Of a stretch of 64,000 nucleotides of DNA, positions 46,588 through 58,910 are shown piece by piece. Position numbers and translations under genes: made by a program. The stretch comes from Polytrichum commune (taxonomy: Eukaryota; Streptophyta; Polytrichopsida; Polytrichales; Polytrichaceae), in contig OX485805.1 in the NCBI GenBank assembly GCA_950295325.1, forward strand, positions 57,622,758-57,686,757, written 5' to 3'. The notes beneath the pieces were generated by a model. That model was given only the letters and a program-made list of their open reading frames with translations. It was not told the DNA's origin and made no database searches. The first letter of the stretch is position 1, and each line of letters starts with the position of its first letter.

Positions 46588-48086
46588 TGTGAGCCCAAAA
46601 GGGTGCCCACATTTAGTCTTAGACCCTTGAAACGTTAGTTGATGCACTTTGAAGTAGCATGTTACTTCACAAAAATATAAAAAGAGTGAAATGTTAGTCT
46701 TAGAAGTACCATGTTGTAAGAGGCTAGGATGTGAGTTGTTATTGTGTTTTTACCTTCGGAAGGATTTGAGTGAATGAGGATAGGTAAGGAGAACTTGGAT
46801 TGAGTAGTTAGTGAGTAGGCTAGTACAAATGGATGGAGACAACCAAAGTGACTCAAGAGGCAAGTGCATTCGAATTGGGATGAATGGAGGATCACATGGA
46901 GCGCACAAGTGGACCACCTCATCATGGCCACTTAATGGGGAAGGCCCAAGGAAGAATGCAAGGTGGAGGATAAGCAAATTCTCAAAGCACCAATCAAATC
47001 ACGAGTTAAGCATCGTGGTTTGAATTAAGTGGTGAGCGACGATTTGGAAAAGTAAGGGGAGAAAGTTATGGCGGCGGAAAGCGAAGGAGGCTAAGTTTGG
47101 GTTGAAGCATCCCAAGTTTGGTAAAGTGTGGTAAGTAGAAAGCCAAGGCTAGTTAAATGTTCGAATTAGGATCCTTGTTGATCATTTGAGGGAGGAAGGC
47201 TTAGAAGATAGGATTGGCGCCTACTAAGTAGGAGGAAATCTCAAGGGCTTATCGTGAGCCTTGAGGGTGCTCACCCCCTCAAGCTTACTATATAATCCCT
47301 CATTCTTCCCTCACTCATCCTCTCTTTCCTTTGTGCTCCAAGGCACCCCACGAGTTATAAGTGTGGGTGTAGGAAGCCATATTGGAGCACATGTGTGTGC
47401 TTAGTTTTTAGTTTGAGAGCCAAGGCTTGTTAGCCTTGAAGAGGGCTTGACCTCTTGGTAGAATTAGTGTTGACGTGAAGGATTTTAAAGTTAATTCATG
47501 ATTCCAATTTGTGGTACTTTAAGTTCATGTTTTGAATACACGTGGTTGCAAGTTCCATGTTTAAGAGTTGAGCACTTGATGTTGTGATGAGTGCAAAAAT
47601 ATACTTGTGTGGATTAGTTAGTCTTAGTGAAGTTAGGAAATTCTCTCTCCCCCTCTCCTCTCTAGGATTTTAGGATTTTAGGATTAGAGAAGAATTGTGT
47701 GATTAGAAAGGAATTGTTAGTAGAATTAGGGAAATTAGGTAGGAAGATTAGTTAAGGGCTTGAATAATTAGTGAGGTAGTTGGGAATTACAACTACAAAG
47801 TTGTGGGTTCATGAAGGAGCTGGGTTTATGAAGGAACTGGGTTTGTTTAGTTAGAAAGTAAAGAGCTGGGTTTATGAAGGAGCTGGGTTTATGAAGGAGC
47901 TGGGTTTGTTTAGTTAGAAGCTAAGAAGCTGGGTTTATGAAGGAGCTAGTTAAATCCAAGACCACTTGAAGGGTGAACCTTGCACTATGGACTCATCCAA
48001 GTCCAAATCCAATACCGCGGAGGAATGTGAGCCCAAACCCACTACTCGGACTACGGACGCTTAAGGGTGGGGGGTTTGGCCTCACA
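46588..48086 (+). repeat. 3' LTR of the gypsy element
   Basis: 1499 bp, from TGTGAGCCCAAAAGG to GGTTTGGCCTCACA. Near-identity with the 5' LTR apart from its duplication indicates recent insertion. No obvious polypurine tract precedes it. Confidence 0.95.
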
Positions 48087-49834
48087 CCCGCCGCCGACCC
48101 TCCAGAGGCCAATCTCTCCTCCCCCTCATCATCATCCGGAACCCGGACCCAGCCGGGACACCACTTGGCGGAATGTGGATCTCTCCGCTTGGGACTTTCC
48201 GGAAAATCCCTTCAAGCGGGTCCAGGAGGGGTTGGAGGATCTGCAGAACCAGTACTACCGGCTGGAACACATCGTCCGAGGAGCGAACCAGGCCCTGGAC
48301 GACTACGGACCCAGAAATATTCTCCGGGAGTTGGCAAAGAGGGCAGACAGGAAGGAGCTCGAGCATGCCAAGACGGAGAATGCTCACCTCACCGCGCAGG
48401 TAGCGGCCATGACTCAGGAGTTGAGTCAGAAGAGCAAGGAGATCCGGAAGTACCGCGCGGAGCAGGCAATGGTCTTCAGTCGGATCCGGGAGCTGGTGGG
48501 GCATCCGGCAGAGATCGTCAACAATGCGCATCTCTACGACCGGATGATGGAGTCCGGAGAACCCGCTTCCACTAGGCAGACCCTCCCCATCCTCGTGAAA
48601 TACTCACGGACGATGAAGGATCTCCTGGTAGAAATCCAGAAGGTGGTTCCGCCAAGCGGAACACCCCGGCGGGTACTCTATCCGGGTCCGCCTGGGTCAC
48701 CACCGGAACCCTCTACGAGGTGGTTGGTGAAGTCACCCTGGTCTAGAATCCGCCAACGTCTGCAGGACCCAGCCAGCAGGGAGGCGGCTCTCGGCCTGCT
48801 AGTTCCGGAAGAGCTCCGGAAAGGATCCGCTCTCCCCAGGTGAGGAGGAAGAGCACCGGGTCTGTTAGATCCACCACGAGGCCAGTCCCCTGTTCCGCGG
48901 ATCTCGGATCGATCCCGGACTCCGGACAGGGCTAGGACGTCGATAAGGCACCAAACTTCGGATCGAGAGGCAACTCCGAGTAGGGGTAAGGCCCCTATGA
49001 CCCAAGCCTGACCGTCGTCTCCTCCGGACTGCCAAATGGTTAGCCCATTCCCTCCGCCACCCTCAAGGGCGGCCTCCAATAGGGATCCGCGGACTGCCTC
49101 GATCTCGGGCAGGCAGAATCCAGAACAACGCACCGGAAGCGATCCTTCCCCAATCCGGAGCGTCCGGAAGGGGAGTACAGTTTCCAGAACACCAGGGTCC
49201 GGAACACCGCGGACTGAAGGAGCAGCGGACTCGGAGGATGAGATTGCCCCTTCTCCGAACATGAGGAGGATGCTCACGCAGCTACAGAAGGCATCGCCGG
49301 GAGGGGGCTCATCCACCGTCAGTGGACTTGGCAGCCATTCGAAGGAGGGAGCAGCTCAGAGGAAGCACCGCTCTTCTTAGCTTAGGATGGTAGTTAGATT
49401 AGTTAGGCAGAATAGAGGTAGGAAGATAGGACTTAGGAGTTTTTGAAGATGAGGAATAAAACTCTCCCTTGGGTTTTGTCAGCGGAAAATCCGGATCTTG
49501 ATCCGGGAAATCCGGGAGAACGGATGCAGTTAGGGTTTTCCTTAGGGGCGGCCGCCTGAGCCGCCGCCCTCAGGTTAGGGATTTTGGGCCTCTACTTAAG
49601 GCTGAATAAGGAGTTGGGGAAGGGTTCCTTCTCCATTGTTTTACTTTGATTGCTCCTACTCTAATAAACTATTTTTTATCTCTCACCCCTTGATTGTCCT
49701 TGTTTGATTTTGCGTACGAATGATTCTGAGATTGTTAGCGGAGGAGGGAGAGCATGAGGGGATAGGAATTCCGGATAGAGCATAGGAGAAGAAACCCGGA
49801 TCAGAACTAGTTATTGCCTTGCGGATCCTCTCTG

Positions 49835-50325
49835 TGTGTAGTGGGAGGAAAACCTCACTATTCCGGATGGTTGAGTAACGTCTAGGTGGGATAGCCGCTG
49901 GGAGGATTGGGCGAGATCCGGAAGGGATCCGGACTTGCGCCATCCGAGCTTCTGAAGAGGTCCCACCACCCTTAGACGGACCAATCCGGAAAGTGGTACG
50001 GATCGCCCAGTTAGCTCAGATTGAGTAGAGTCCCAGGAAGTGGTAGCTGGATCGATCCGTCGGAAGGAGGAGGAAAGGACCGGAACAGTTAGGATTCCAG
50101 GTTGGAGGCCATCTCCGGAGTGTAGTGGGAAGGGAACCTCATTGTTCCGGATGTCTGGGTAACGTCTAGGTGAGATAGCCGTGGGGAGGGCTGGGCAAAG
50201 ATCCGGAAGGGATCCGGACTTGCGCCAATCTGAGTTTCTGAAGAGGTCTCACCGCTCGTGGACGGGACAATCCGGAAAGTGGCACGGATCACCCACTTAT
50301 CCCGTCGAGTCAGATCTCTGGTTGG
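49835..50325. repeat. Two diverged tandem copies, about 283-bp period
   Basis: Both copies share TGTAGTGGGA, GTAACGTCTAGGTG, GATCCGGAAGGGATCCGGAC, TTCTGAAGAGGTC and CAATCCGGAAAGTGG. They lie in the 3' non-coding part of element X. Confidence 0.85.
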
Positions 50326-50834
50326 AATCTGGAATACTCGGGTTGTTGTGGTCCTAAGATATAATCCGGATCTCCCTGTGTGACATGCCAAGACGGATTG
50401 GTTGTGAGGGAATATCCGGATCCCAATCTTATAAGGAACGTCTTCACCGGAAGAAACCACCTATTCTAGAGGATAGAACGTAGAGGGGTACATCTGAATC
50501 AGAGGGATGAGTAAGTGTTATAATTAGGACCTAAAGGTACAATCCAGAAATGCAAACTCCGGAAGAAGAAGAATGTCCAAAAGACCGGAAATTCGGCTAA
50601 GGAGTAGAAGATAAGCGGGTACGGAAAGTTCTAAACCTCCTATACTTCACAGAATCCTTGGACGATACTAGGGTCATCCGGACAAAACCGGATTAGGCAC
50701 TTAAAAACGCCAATCCGGATATTTTGGTGTTCGCGTGTTCTCACACCTACCAGTTTTAGTAGAATGCATGTGATTCTCAAAACCATAACCCGGACTAGGA
50801 CGCTTAAGGGTGGTGGGTTTGGCCTCACACTAAG

Positions 50835-53795
50835 CGCAGCTGCTTCTGTGGTTGCGGAGAGAATGATTTTTTTATTGTGCTTTTAAAAGTATTGGGCGAT
50901 ATATTTCACAAAGAATGTTTTGCCACTTCCTGGAGTACTTGTGAGGATATGTAGTCCATGTGGATTTTGTAAAATGTTGCCCATAATGTGTTGTTGGTCC
51001 TCAGTGAGTTCCATATTCGCAATATCTATATCAAATACGTGGTCAATATGTTTAGGTGGTCGTTTTGTATTCACTCTCTCGCGATTTGATAACGGAATTG
51101 AGACATGAATATCTTGTGATATGTGTTTAGGGTTTAAGAATGGATAGTCTTCCAAAAGTTGCTCGAGTAGTTGAGATCGTTTTTCTGTGTCTATGAGGTT
51201 GCGGTGTGTGTATTGTAATAAGTATTCTTGAATGGCGTCCAAGTTTGAGATGATTCCACGATCGTAACATTCACGGATATAACTTTTTTCGTTGTTTGTA
51301 GAAGAGAAAAGATCATTTTTGTTTCTAAAGAGAATGGTGCGAATGAGAACGTTAAAGAAAAATGCATCTGAATTGTGTGTCGGGTGGAAGTCTGTGAACC
51401 TCGTGATTTTATGATTCTCGTCTATGTAGAATTCGAGTTTGTCTTTTCCAAAAGAAGGCATATTTTTTCCATGTCGAACCTCTTGAAATAATCGGTGAAT
51501 GTCATGTCCTTGTATTCATGGGGTCTGTTGCAGTAAATGTCAATGGGATGGAAGCCTAATAATCTCGATTTAGTGACCATTCTTGTTCGTAGTGCACGTG
51601 GTTTGGAGTCGATGTATTTAACAGCAATGTTTTTTTGAACAATCGGTATTTGCAAGTAAGCAAGCGCTGCTTCTGAAGGTGAGACCGGTCTAGCGATGAT
51701 AAGCGATGATAAGCGATGATATGAGTTTAAGTTGTGCGTCAGAAGTTCCATGGAATTCCAATCGTTCGGCATTTTTTTTGTTTAAGTTTATGGGGTTCAT
51801 GAGGCTCACATTTCATTACGTATCTCAAGAGATAATACGACTAATACGTTGTATTTATTCGTTGTAAACTCAAGTGTGCACCCCACAACAATAACAAGGA
51901 CGCATAATAAGGGACAACGTTACGGTCTTCATGTCTTGGTCTATAGTATTCCCACCTTTTTGTTTCGGAGTTGTATGTTGTTTTCTCTTCAATGTGTGGT
52001 TTGAAAGGAAATCCATATTTGCAGTTGTTTCCATTGGTTTGTTGTTGACATCGAGAGTTGCACGTATGCAACTGTTTTCTCATAACAATCTCAAACAAAT
52101 TATTTTGATGTGAGTCTAGAGGTTCCAAGAATTCTTCAATGGTTGTATCAAAAATTGTCGGCGTTGGTCCTGTTATTTCATTAGTTACTCGTTCTATGTC
52201 AACTTGGTTCATCCACAAAATGATATGGGCATGCACAGAGCCTCGCGACTGTAATTCGTATCGTATGACGTATTGATCAATCATACCCAAGATTTTGGGC
52301 CCACTTAATAAGATGTCATGCATGAATTTTTGAATACGTGCATGAAACAAAGTGGCGCATTCAATAGGGCAATCTTTCCATGACATCAATGGGTCTATTG
52401 TTTTTGCTATGTCTTCTATATGTGTTACTTCTTCCCAACGAAGTGAACTTATTTCGTCTACAGTTAAGGTGAGAAAAAAATGCGGCATTCCAAATTTTTC
52501 GACCATAGCCAATAAGTTTTGCAAATGTGATTTATGCCAACGAGGGGTCCCTTGAATGGATGATGGAAGATTGTATTTTGTGATATGTTGCAGCACATCA
52601 TGTTCTGTCATGTGTGGATGTTGTTGTTGAATTTGTTTGATCTCTTCATCTAAGCATGTTTTAGAAGTTTCTTTAATTAATTGCAGAGATTGGCGCACGT
52701 CGTACATACATAATAAATACGGCTTGTATAAGGTGAAAGGAGAGAACATTGTTTCCATGCGATATTTTAAGTATTCAAAAAATGTTACTCTTCCATCATA
52801 TCCACCGTGCCCGTGTGCAAATAAGAATGGAAATAATGCGTTTTCAAGTGTTAGTCCTTTTTTTTTTATATTCATCGTGTCAAATCGAAAAGCGATTGGT
52901 TCACTTGGGATATCAATTTCCGATGCGCCGCGTCGATGAACATCACCAATTACATAGAAATCGTTGTGCTTAATATGAGGTGCAGTGTCACGCATGTCAA
53001 ATAAGATGGTTAAATCGTAGACGGTTGAAGGAACAGACATCGCAAGAAAGAATTATGTGTGCGTATCGCTTGATTGTATGATATTAGATATAATCTCAGG
53101 TGTTAAGATGCACATGCTTGTGTTTTTTTGTGGTTGTTCGAACACTGTTAAATATTTATTGAACAGAGGGTTGCTATGCATATTCTCCGCGAAGATGGGA
53201 CCAACGGTTGAAGACAATTCTTCAATTGTTGCAATTTTGTCTGTGGTGTCATCCCAGTTTAATAATGGACTGTTCAATAAGCTTACTCAAGTATTTGGCC
53301 ACTCGAGAAGCCCCAATTTCTTGATTGAATGTGTATACCAATGTCTAGAAACGATAAAAGTTGAACATGTAAAGGATTTGTCGATTTAATTGATTTTGTG
53401 TATGATGGTGAATGGAATACAACATATGGGGTGTTTGTGGGTTTAGTTTGGTTCATGTAGCATTTCATGTACAAATGCATTACGTTTCCTTTTGTGTTCG
53501 TCATGTATTCTGATAAATATACGTTGGCAAGTCCATATGGAGTGCATCCTGATCAAATGGGACTACCAGAATCATTTATGTTTGGATTTGGTATGGATCG
53601 TTATTTCTTATTCCTATGTAATAACTTTGTAACGCCACATATAGCACAACATTGGAAATCCTTGAAGAATGTCAACGTCGCCTTGGTCCATTTGTCGACG
53701 ACTTCGTTCCTAGAACTCCAAGCCCAATCGTAAGGTTGGAATCTTTGACACCGTCTTTTTCGCACTTGTTCATAAACGTCTTTGATGTACCTCAT
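50835..53795 (-). pseudogene. Helitron Rep/helicase, N-terminal segment
   Basis: The frame starts near 53795 (MRYIKDVYEQ) with a Cys pair, CAICG. It then passes through a Helitron-like N domain (FAHGHGGYDG, about 52800), Rep motif 1 FFLTLTVDE, and the HUH pair in VHAHIILW near 52230. The Rep tyrosine region YYLLRYVMK lies just after an in-frame TAG (51841). A homopolymer frameshift near 51460 follows, then Walker A PGSGKT (about 50920), an in-frame TAA, and ILSATTEAAAL up to the LTR A2 junction. This is a replicative endonuclease/helicase for rolling-circle transposition, now dead. Confidence 0.85.
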
Positions 53796-54108
53796 TGTTT
53801 TGTGTTTTGAATAGCGTTTAACGATAATGGTACATAAAAATTCAAATAGATGTTTTCGTAGATTATAATATTATTGTAGGTTATGTGAATCAATCAACGA
53901 ATGAAGCGCTCAAGAACGAAAAATCAATCTTGCGTCTTACAAATTAACGGCTGCAATATAGGTTATTTTGAAGCAATTCTATTCATATATGTATTTGAGT
54001 CTTAAGTTATATATTTTACATTTTAAAATCAAATGTTTTCGTATTTTTATTGAGTTATTTATAATTTCATACTTGGAGTTTTATATTATCTTTTTTTTAA
54101 AAAAATTA

Positions 54109-54142
54109 CGATACTTTCTTCAATTAGAAACGTTAGGGACGA
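54109..54142 (-). repeat. Helitron 5' terminus
   Basis: The minus strand begins TCGTCCCTAACGTTTCTAAT and is preceded by A. The same 34-bp end with one change occurs at 15301-15334. TC at the 5' end after A fits Helitron insertion between A and T. Confidence 0.65.
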
Positions 54143-54759
54143 TTATTAGGTTTCACCCGTTCATTTTTGGCATCTGTTTACCCATTCTGACAAAGCCGTG
54201 CTTGCTTCTCCCCCTTTCTCTTTTTCTTCTCTCCTGTTTGCTTGATGCCTCGGACGCTTCACTTAACTTAAACATTCTCTTCTTTGCATCGCAATTTATC
54301 ACGCGACTTCGATATATCTGTTGATATCGCATCCTTAGGCGCCTTGTGTTGTCGTAAATTTGAATTCGAGTTGAACATCTCAAGTTTTGGTGGTTACTAT
54401 ACTACAGGTTGCACAGGTATGTTGGCGGACCAGTGCGCGATGTAGCTCCTGCATTTGAAACCCTAATCATTTAACAGGCGAAAAAATGGATTATGCGCTT
54501 GTATGCTAGAACATCGATGAATTTTAAGGTCTAAGATTGTGTAGATTAATTTCTTTTTGATTTTTGTTTTCTAAATTGTTTTCACTCTGTCTCTGTTTGC
54601 GCTCTGTTTTTTTTTTTCTTCGCTTCTTCCTTCTTCTCTCCCCCTTGTAAGTGCGATATCCGAGCTGAAATACTTAGAGGTTTTCACCTGAAGCTAAAAT
54701 TCGGTGCTGGAGCAATTTGTAAGAAGGTTTTGGGCTGTGTCGCTCTCTATCAGAGCCCA

Positions 54760-55110
54760 ACATTGGGCGCCCATGCCCATGCCCATGGGTTTTGGGTGGG
54801 CATGGGTGCAATATTATTGTTCATGGGCGGGTATGGGTGGGCATGGCTGAGCTATTATTGTTCATGGATGGGCATGGGTGGGCATGGCTGTGATATTATT
54901 GTTCATGGGTGGGTATGGGTGGGGCACAATTGCACAATTACACAATTACACAATACACATTACATAATTTTTGAATACATGGGCGCAATTTGAATAGCAT
55001 GGGTGGGCATGGGTGGGCACATGTCATGCTATGTGTGGGCATGGGTGCGCACATGTCATGCTATGGGTGGGCATGGGTGGGCATAGGTCGCTGCTGATGG
55101 GCATGGTCTA
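54760..55110. repeat. GGGCATGGGT minisatellite
   Basis: Irregular tandem GGGTGGGCATGGGT words, interspersed with ATTATTGTTCATG and CACAATTACA spacers. Short frames across it are repeat artefacts. Confidence 0.9.
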
Positions 55111-56384
55111 GGTATGGGTGCAATTAGAAAGGAAAATGTTGGGCTCTGCTCTCTATCGACAAGGCTTTAGGGTTTAAGAGGGTAGGGATTGGTTAGTGCG
55201 AGCTGGAAAAATATGTGTTCAGGTAGCTTCTGCACTTCGGACTGCATAGGTTGGTTTGTTGACGGAGATGTGAGTTCACGGTTGAAGTCATAGGAGTGGT
55301 TTGTAAGTTTGAACGTTGCGTGGAAAGTTATATCCCAAGAAACTAACAAGTTTCACAAGGAAGATAGATTGATCCTAAGGAATAAGATAGGATTTCAGCG
55401 CAATCTTCCTGCAACGAACCTTCCCCGTCACAAATTAGCTACTGAAATTCATTTCCAAATACTTTATCAAGGACTTTAACCATTGCCCATTGACCTATTG
55501 TGTACCCAAATATACTCTTCTGAACTCCATGTCGTGGCATTGTCACACGAACGAGTCAAAATCCCCAACCCCTAGAATTCGTTATTAAGGTGGTTTCCTA
55601 AATCCTTAATGCTGCCTGAATAATTTCTAAATTTGCAATGTTGCGGATGTGTTGCCTCAGTAAATTATAAGATGTTTACATCACAAGTCAGGCAATGTAG
55701 GTAAGTTCTTGTTGGTCCTCATTGGCGAACACATCCAATATGTTCGGTTAGCTTAAACTCAAATCTGTTTAACATAAGCTTCACAACGTAGATATAGTCT
55801 ACGTTGATTATACCAAATGATGTGCATTATTTTATTATTATCGAACTGACCATTAGTCCGTTCAAATACAATTACGCGGGTGCAGACAGTTTGGATGAGC
55901 CGTGCATTGCAGGTGATATTAGGAGATCTTACCGCCAAAACATGGACGACATTAAAACGCCCATTCATAGCTCATTTGAACTATGCAATACATCACTCGC
56001 ATGCTGCAAACAATAAGGCCTCAGCTCGTCCTAGTCTAATGAATGTCCTCATGTCATTCGGATATATGCTTGTCATTTTTTATCATCACTGGCCTTGCAC
56101 ATATTTTCCACTCTTCCTTCCAAACAATATTAAAAAGTCCATTATACACAATCTTCACAACGCACGGGAACTACAAACCCAAATCAATTAGCACTGCTCA
56201 GCTTAAGTTGTGTTGGAACGGATGTTTCTCTTCAACGCCTTCCAAAGAAGACTAAAAGCGAGCTGGGATTATCCAGTCATCATTGCAGCCCACCAATTGC
56301 TTCCATCCTCATCTAAACAAATTATGCATTGCTCAGCTAACCGCAACAGGAATATTGGTCTCAGGGGCTTATCCCGTGGGAATA
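55111..56384. other. Unassigned DNA with one copy of the right-arm repeat
   Basis: 55955-56095 carries the CTCGTCCTAGTCTAATGAAT then CATTCGGATATATGCTTGTC words found again near 57510 and 63240. No gene was recognised. Confidence 0.5.
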
Positions 56385-58215
56385 GCCTACACCTTCCTTT
56401 TATCATCATAGCAAAGCAACACTCACATATCATTACTACCAACCAAACAGATCACTCAGCACTTCTTAGAGATTGAAGCCCACACTTGACCAAAGCCTTT
56501 CGGAGGATTGACAGATATGTTATTCATCCTCGTCATCTGTTTGTTACTAGAATACAACTGCAAAGCGAACACATTAACAAAATGAGAGTGGAAGCTTCTT
56601 CCTGCCCAGGTAGATTCGTCAGGGCCAGGTTGAACAGCTACCCACCCACTTCGCTCTTGGCAACTTTCAGCGCTCATATGTGCTACCAGGTCCAAGCACA
56701 CGAGTGACTCTAGTCAGATTGCCTTACTCAATACAACCGCTCAGACCCTTAGATGTTCTGTATGTTTTGAGATAGTTTCAATTAGCCAACTGATTATCCA
56801 ATCTCATCATCACGGTTTAGACAAATAACATGACCCAACGAAAAAAAGCCAGAGGCGTCAAACCTAACACAATTCATTGTAAACACGCAGACGATAGGAG
56901 ACATCTTGTAATACGAAAAAGAGTTCCGTCGTCCGTCATAAAACGGGGATATACTGCAGATGGAGGACAGGAGTTAGGGTTAACTTTAAGGCTACAGTTT
57001 CAACGAAAACAAAATGCATACAATAATGTGCATGGTACACCGTTTACGGTATTTAGTGTTACTAACCATTTTGAGTTCTGATGTGCCATACCTTCTTAAT
57101 ATAGATCTCAAATTTTACTAACAGAAATCGAATTGTTTTCGTCGTCACGGATTCGATAACAAATTTGATGAGGGATTGGATTCACTACCGCAAGGGTTGG
57201 ACCACTTAGAATCAAATTCAAATCTATTTATTCCTAATGGCTAGATAATCTTCCGCATCACAGTATACATATAGACGATGACATTAGCTCATCACAAATC
57301 TTCATAAAATCCTTTATATCCATGTGTCGAGACAAGCCATTGGCAAGCATAACATTCAGACATGTGAAGCAAGCGTCAGATAGGAGCGAAAGACTAATTT
57401 CTTCAATTATTCATAGCCCATTAGGCTCATTTGAACTATGCAAAGCATCACCCGCTTGCTTCACAAAATAGTCCCACAACCCCAGCTCTAAAGGATGCAA
57501 GGCCTCAGCTCGTCCTAGTCTAATGAATGTCCTCATGTCATTCGGATATATGCTTGTCATTATCTCGTCATCACAGGCCTTGCATTCTTTATACATTCCA
57601 ATCAACCAAGAAGTCACGACTCAGAAGGAGGTAATTCGGTCGTAAATAAATCAACAAACATGTCAATGAACATGTCATAACAGGAAGTACAGTTACACAT
57701 ACAGACACAAACGTAACGGAAGTCACTCAATCGTATAGAGCCACCTACAGACTTGGGACGAATACTGGACAGACTTCCATCGGTTGACGTAGAAGGTGGA
57801 ATATTGGGGAATTTGTCGACGACTGTAGAGTTTCAATTCGACCATCAGAAAAGAATCACCCTCCTAATCCACAACGCAGCCAACCCTAAAACTAGGACTG
57901 CAAGATCCCAGTCTAACGAATGTCCTCATATTCATCGGATATATGATTGTCATTATCTAGACATCAGCGATCTTGCAACACCCACTCACCATCCACACAG
58001 AGCTGCTACATAAAATCTCAGAACGAAGCAATTCAATTTAACAATCACAGTGAAACTCAATGCAATCTTCTTGAAAGCAACCTTTCTCATCATAGATTGG
58101 ATTCCGACAGACTCAATAGCCTCGACCAACACATAACCCTAAATAGCTCTTGGAATAGAACAAAACCCTTCCTTGGTTGAAGAAAAAACTCGTCATGCAA
58201 GAAGAACTACGGACA
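56385..58215. repeat. Duplicated block, left copy
   Basis: 56385-56810 matches 62490-62915, and 57340-58215 matches 63040-63985, in order and orientation. Near 58190 a minus-strand ATG is followed by TTTTTCTTCAACCAAGG; the partner near 63955 is similar. The block could therefore include a duplicated gene 5' end, but no protein domain is visible. Confidence 0.7.
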
Positions 58216-58351
58216 TCCAACGGAAACAATAGTCGTACACTGCAGGGTGACTCTATGTCACATTACTCTTTGAGCCCTCATAGCAGAAAAGACTCATAGA
58301 GAAACGCGGAAGACTCGAGAGAAGATGGTTTTCAAAACTGGCGCGAGCGTT

Positions 58352-58362
58352 TTACTATATAC
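58352..58362 (-). promoter_or_regulatory. Candidate core promoter
   Basis: The minus strand reads GCGTATATAGTAAAACGC, a good TATA box, upstream of the minus-strand ATG near 58190. No full downstream gene was recognised. Confidence 0.3.
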
Positions 58363-58910
58363 GCCACAGCTAAGAGGACTTGCCTTGAGCTCCAAACCCT
58401 AATGAAACCCTGATTCTCTGGCTCCTTCTGGCCGTCGATGGTTGATGGAACTGTCCATCTGAGCCGTCGATATAAGCTTTTGCCAATTAATTGATGAAGA
58501 GAGTCTTGGTATAAATTAGAACTTTGTGATAAGAATAGAGTTTATCCATAGATATTGAACTCCCAGTTAGTTGGCTAAAAACTGAGTGTGAAAGATTACT
58601 CGTGAAGCCACAAATGTTTTCGTCGGGATTAAATTAGCATGCTAAAAGTGTGCGGTTGGGCTATGAAAAAATCAATTTTTTAGCTTCTCATATCAGGATT
58701 ATTAGTGTTCCAAGCTAGTCTTGTATAACTTGATCCAAAATTTAGGAGGGAGGTCCCATGAGTTTCACCCAAGTTCTAGCACAAGACAAGTTGTGAGAGT
58801 TATCCATAAAGTCTCTCATAGAGGGACAAAATCATGGGTTTGATCCTTCTTGAGAAAAAAAATCCATTGAAACTTTTGGGACCTTCTCCTTCCACCATAA
58901 CATCATAGAT

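Larger units (their letters stand above)
38599..48086 (+). mobile_element. Young Ty3/gypsy element lacking RT and RNase H
   Basis: A 9488-bp element has TG...CA LTRs and the 5-bp duplication CCCGC (38594-38598, 48087-48091). It encodes one gag-protease-integrase frame. The absence of a chromodomain and the presence of a GPY/F-like module after integrase place it with non-chromovirus (OTA) plant elements. Its LTR ends (TGTGAGCCCAAAAGG, GGTTTGGCCTCACA) resemble those of LTR family A. Confidence 0.95.
37807..49380 (+). pseudogene. Element X ORF, plant-transposon-protein-like, interrupted by gypsy
   Basis: The reading frame before 38598 (…SSPGSP) continues in phase after 48091 (PPTLQRPISPPP) when the gypsy element and one TSD copy are ignored. 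The first part (WNRVYGFPRG, LLPILNPDKP, NWGLIIQEIVGRALPHIG) recalls the 'putative plant transposon protein' family seen in retrotransposons. Next comes a coiled coil (about 48220-48500) and a long Pro/Ser/Arg-rich tail. Breaks are a frameshift near 38000, TGA at 48841 and TGA at 49008. The family assignment is by resemblance; the catalytic role, if any, is unknown. Confidence 0.5.
37172..50740 (+). mobile_element. CCGGA-rich element X (ends approximate)
   Basis: LTR A2 homology with A1 stops near 37172 and resumes near 50745. The intervening DNA, about 4 kb without the gypsy element, is GC-rich, full of TCCGGA and CCGGAT words and carries one long broken ORF. Candidate ends are TGTGGGTATCCCCGG and GTGTTCTCACA. 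I could not find a target duplication or paired LTRs, so its class is unresolved. The ORF type suggests a non-autonomous retrotransposon. Confidence 0.5.
34193..50829 (+). mobile_element. Solo LTR A2 with nested LTR B2, element X and Ty3/gypsy
   Basis: It starts TATGAGCCCAAAATGAG, ends GGTTTGGCCTCACA, and is flanked by CTAAG (34188-34192, 50830-50834). Without inserts about 2 kb remains, similar to A1. Homology with A1 includes AAAAAGAGTG near the start, GGCCGCGGGTTGGACTCTTG near 37095, and ATGTGATTCTCAAA then GGACTAGGACGCTTAAGGG at the end. The first dinucleotide is TA, not TG, which is probably a point change. It interrupts the helicase between Walker A and Walker B. Confidence 0.8.
17498..54142 (-). 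mobile_element. Helitron, split by two LTR insertions
   Basis: The minus-strand 5' end at 54142 (TCGTCCCTAACGTTTCTAAT, preceded by A) and the 3' limit at 17498 are both shared with the deleted copy at 14915-15334. After removing the inserts 17696-33243 and 34193-50829 with one TSD copy each, about 4.45 kb remains. That remainder encodes one Rep/helicase. I did not find a clear 3' CTRR hairpin, so the 3' boundary is set by homology only. Frameshifts and stops make it inactive. Confidence 0.75.

Noticed and set aside
34193-50829. Interpreting this as a complete LTR retrotransposon with X as its internal region
   Set aside because: No LTR end plus primer site follows the left part, and the last roughly 90 bp of the LTR lie only at the right end. 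A solo LTR with an insertion fits better.
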